From Propionibacteriaceae bacterium (GTDB lineage Bacteria > Actinomycetota > Actinomycetes > Propionibacteriales > Propionibacteriaceae), in the NCBI GenBank assembly GCA_025923975.1, contig JAICEV010000144.1, positions 1 to 8,181 on the forward strand: DNA of 8,181 bases. The letters are read 5' to 3'. Position numbers and translations under genes: made by a program. The notes under the pieces were generated by a model, which saw only the letters and a list, made by a program, of their open reading frames with translations, was not told the origin of the DNA and ran no database searches. Within the stretch, counting starts at the first letter, position 1. Every line of letters starts with the position of its first letter. This document shows positions 7,186-8,181 of the stretch, piece by piece.

Positions 7186-7437
7186 GCCAGTGAAACTACC
7201 GAAGACCACTGACAAAATTGAACAGACGTCCTGCATCTCTGCTTGAGTGCAGTTGACGCTCCGCCGCCCGATGAGTTCCTTGCGGGTACTGAGGTTTTCT
7301 CACCTGAGGTAGACCGGGCGGCGGCTGCGCTTGAGGTGCCCCGAGAATCTCGGATTCGGGGCCATTGCATGGGGCCAGGGCAATTCTCAGAAGCCGTGCT
7401 TGTGCCCATCGTCACGACGCTCGCTCACACGAAGCCG
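7186..7437. other. Gap between the HNH and TetR genes without a convincing gene
   Basis: About 250 bases (200 if the HNH protein starts at 7236) carry no gene I can support. The stretch holds one GC-rich hairpin (7338-7362) and presumably the promoter of the HNH gene. A TTG-initiated plus-strand frame from 7243 crosses it, but it has no ribosome site, mixed third-position composition, and runs into the TetR gene in antisense. Confidence 0.5.
7338..7362 (-). terminator. GC-rich hairpin downstream of the TetR gene
   Basis: GCCCCGA (7338-7344) pairs perfectly with TCGGGGC (7356-7362), extended by one G-T wobble, around a loop of about nine bases. It lies some 75 bases past the stop of the TetR gene in its direction of transcription and before the HNH gene. 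It could end the regulator's transcript. No T run follows. Confidence 0.45.
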
Positions 7438-7998
7438 TCATCCCGCCGCCGCGCCGACCATCGCCTCCATGAGATCGGCAGCCTCTTCGCTTGTGAGCGA
7501 TCCCCCCCGGACGAGCGAGTGCCATGTCACGAACGAGATCGCGTGGCCGACGGCTGCCGCCGTGCGCACGCGCTTATGACCTCGCTCGCGGCGTCCCGTC
7601 ATCAGTGAACGAGCGACGTGGCGGAAGTATCCGAAGAACGCCTCGCGGGCCGCCGGCGGGACAGCATCGATATCGCGGATGCCTACCGAGAGCATCGTCT
7701 CCGTTTCCTCGTACCACCGATACAGTTCGCGCACTGCGACGTGAAAGCGCTCGTTGGGTGAGGCGATGCCGACCCACGAGGTCGGGTCGGGCATGGGATG
7801 CCGCTCGTAGTAGTGGGCGTTGCACGCCTCGAAGAGCACCTGGAGATCGGGGAAGTGGTTGTACACCGTGGCACGCTGCACGCCCGCGCGCTCGGCGATG
7901 GCCTTGATGGTCGTCTTCGCTGGGCCGAGCGTTTGGTGGAGCTCGACCGTTGCTTCGACGATTCGTTGCCGGGTCTCGGCTTCGGTGAGCGCACGCAT
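7438..7998 (-). CDS. TetR/AcrR-family transcriptional regulator
   Basis: This 186-residue regulator has a typical TetR N-terminal DNA-binding domain. Helix 1 is around TRQRIVEATVELH (residues 9-21), and the helix-turn-helix runs from TTIKAIAERAGV to QRATVYNHF (29-49), followed by the usual PDLQVLFEAC. The remaining 125 residues form the helical ligand-binding and dimer domain, which names no ligand. I chose the ATG at 7998, which has GGAAG three bases before it and starts a normal-length protein. The frame is open to an ATG at 8043, but that codon lies inside the predicted operator/promoter and lacks a ribosome site. The gene is divergent from the gene at 8118, and two similar 20-base sites sit between them. 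By analogy with TetR systems it probably represses both itself and its neighbour until a small ligand is bound. Confidence 0.93.
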   Translation of the reverse strand: MRALTEAETRQRIVEATVELHQTLGPAKTTIKAIAERAGVQRATVYNHFPDLQVLFEACNAHYYERHPMPDPTSWVGIASPNERFHVAVRELYRWYEETETMLSVGIRDIDAVPPAAREAFFGYFRHVARSLMTGRRERGHKRVRTAAAVGHAISFVTWHSLVRGGSLTSEEAADLMEAMVGAAAG

Positions 7999-8034
7999 CG
8001 TCTTCCGGTATGGGCGTGGGGACGCTACTTTCGC

Positions 8035-8054
8035 TGAACACATATGTTAGCCAA
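8035..8054 (+). promoter_or_regulatory. Candidate TetR operator, site 1
   Basis: This 20-base site contains ACACATATGT, a near-palindrome with one mismatched pair, and matches site 2 at 16 of 20 positions. It overlaps a possible minus-strand -10 box (TAACAT, 8044-8049) for the TetR gene, a position that would allow autorepression. Confidence 0.6.
8044..8049 (-). promoter_or_regulatory. Possible -10 element of the TetR gene
   Basis: On the minus strand TAACAT fits the TAnnnT pattern and would start transcription near 8036, about 40 bases before the ATG at 7998. No good -35 box is found 17 bases upstream, so this is weak. Confidence 0.3.
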
Positions 8055-8056
8055 TC

Positions 8057-8062
8057 TTGACG
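8057..8062 (+). promoter_or_regulatory. Possible -35 element of the gene at 8118
   Basis: TTGACG matches the -35 consensus at five of six bases and lies 55 bases before the ATG at 8118. A -10 box at 16-19 bases is not clear. If real, the core promoter would run up to or into site 2, so binding there would block transcription. Confidence 0.3.
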
Positions 8063-8084
8063 AGGCGCTGTGCTGCTGCTTCAC

Positions 8085-8104
8085 TGTACACATGTGTCAA
8101 CCAA
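8085..8104 (+). promoter_or_regulatory. Candidate TetR operator, site 2
   Basis: The core ACACATGTGT (8088-8097) is a perfect 10-base palindrome. The surrounding 20 bases repeat site 1 with four differences, and the two sites are exactly 50 bases apart, close to a whole number of helical turns. The site is just upstream of the ribosome site for the gene at 8118, where it could repress that gene. Confidence 0.65.
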
Positions 8105-8117
8105 ATCGAGGTGCGCC

Positions 8118-8181
8118 ATGAGTGCAGGGACCGTAGCGGCCACGACCGTCAAGGTTGTTCAGCCCGGTGAAGGTCGGCGCC
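8118..8181 (+). CDS. Start of an unidentified gene divergent from the TetR regulator, 3' truncated
   Basis: An ATG at 8118 opens a frame that continues to the window edge (21 complete codons, beginning MSAGTVAATTVKVVQPGEG). GAGGTG at 8108-8113 is a good ribosome site, four to six bases upstream. Site 2 lies immediately before it, so this is the likely regulated target of the TetR protein. The 21 residues are too few to assign a family. The VVQPGEG segment resembles the beginning of some small cupin proteins, but that is only a hint. Confidence 0.65.
   Translation, partial: MSAGTVAATTVKVVQPGEGRR

Noticed and set aside
7243..7608. Plus-strand 121-codon frame starting with TTG across the gap and the 3' part of the TetR gene
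   Set aside because: It has no ribosome site and mixed third-position use, and its second half is antisense to the well-supported TetR gene.
7999..8043. Fifteen-residue N-terminal extension of the TetR protein from the ATG at 8043
   Set aside because: The ATG falls within operator site 1 and the possible -10 box, lacks a ribosome site, and adds residues outside the normal TetR fold.
1..8181. CRISPR array, tRNA, rRNA or a defence-type operon
   Set aside because: No regularly spaced repeats, cloverleaf or rRNA-like stretches were found by reading. The only nuclease-like gene is the single HNH protein, and the CPBP protease alone is not evidence of a defence module.

Overview
The window comes from a high-GC Gram-positive bacterium, almost certainly an actinomycete (Actinomycetota). 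The coding strands favour G/C at third codon positions. Strong GAGG/GGAGG ribosome binding sites precede several genes, GTG is used as a start, and there is a DUF222/13E12-type HNH protein, a family that is abundant in actinobacteria. The genus cannot be fixed from this stretch. No tRNA, rRNA, CRISPR array or transposase was seen.

Layout, left to right. At 2-1383 (+) lies the end of a split-transketolase operon: the N-terminal subunit, cut by the window edge, overlaps the C-terminal subunit by ATGA. Facing it is a CPBP-family membrane protease gene (-), with a short hairpin at the convergent junction. Next is a 750-residue family 3 glycoside hydrolase (-), set off from the CPBP gene by a perfect 14-bp inverted repeat just after its stop. 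A 115-bp intergenic region separates the hydrolase from a divergent DAO-type FAD oxidoreductase (+). Convergent to the oxidoreductase is a DUF222-HNH protein (-) whose predicted zinc-binding knuckle lacks one expected cysteine. After a roughly 200-250 bp gap with a GC-rich hairpin comes a TetR-family regulator (-). It is divergent from a gene that starts at 8118 (+) and runs off the right edge. The regulator/target gap carries two matching 20-base sites, the best regulatory signal in the window.

Functionally, the left half suggests carbohydrate use: a transketolase for sugar-phosphate carbon transfer, a GH3 exo-glycosidase with no visible secretion signal (so probably acting on imported oligosaccharides or glycosides), and an oxidoreductase that may or may not belong to the same pathway. 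The right end looks like a separate module in which the TetR protein controls itself and the gene at 8118. I see no convincing evidence of a wholly new system. The items most worth following up are the paired operator sites, the altered zinc knuckle in the HNH protein and the unassigned substrates of the hydrolase, oxidoreductase and split transketolase.
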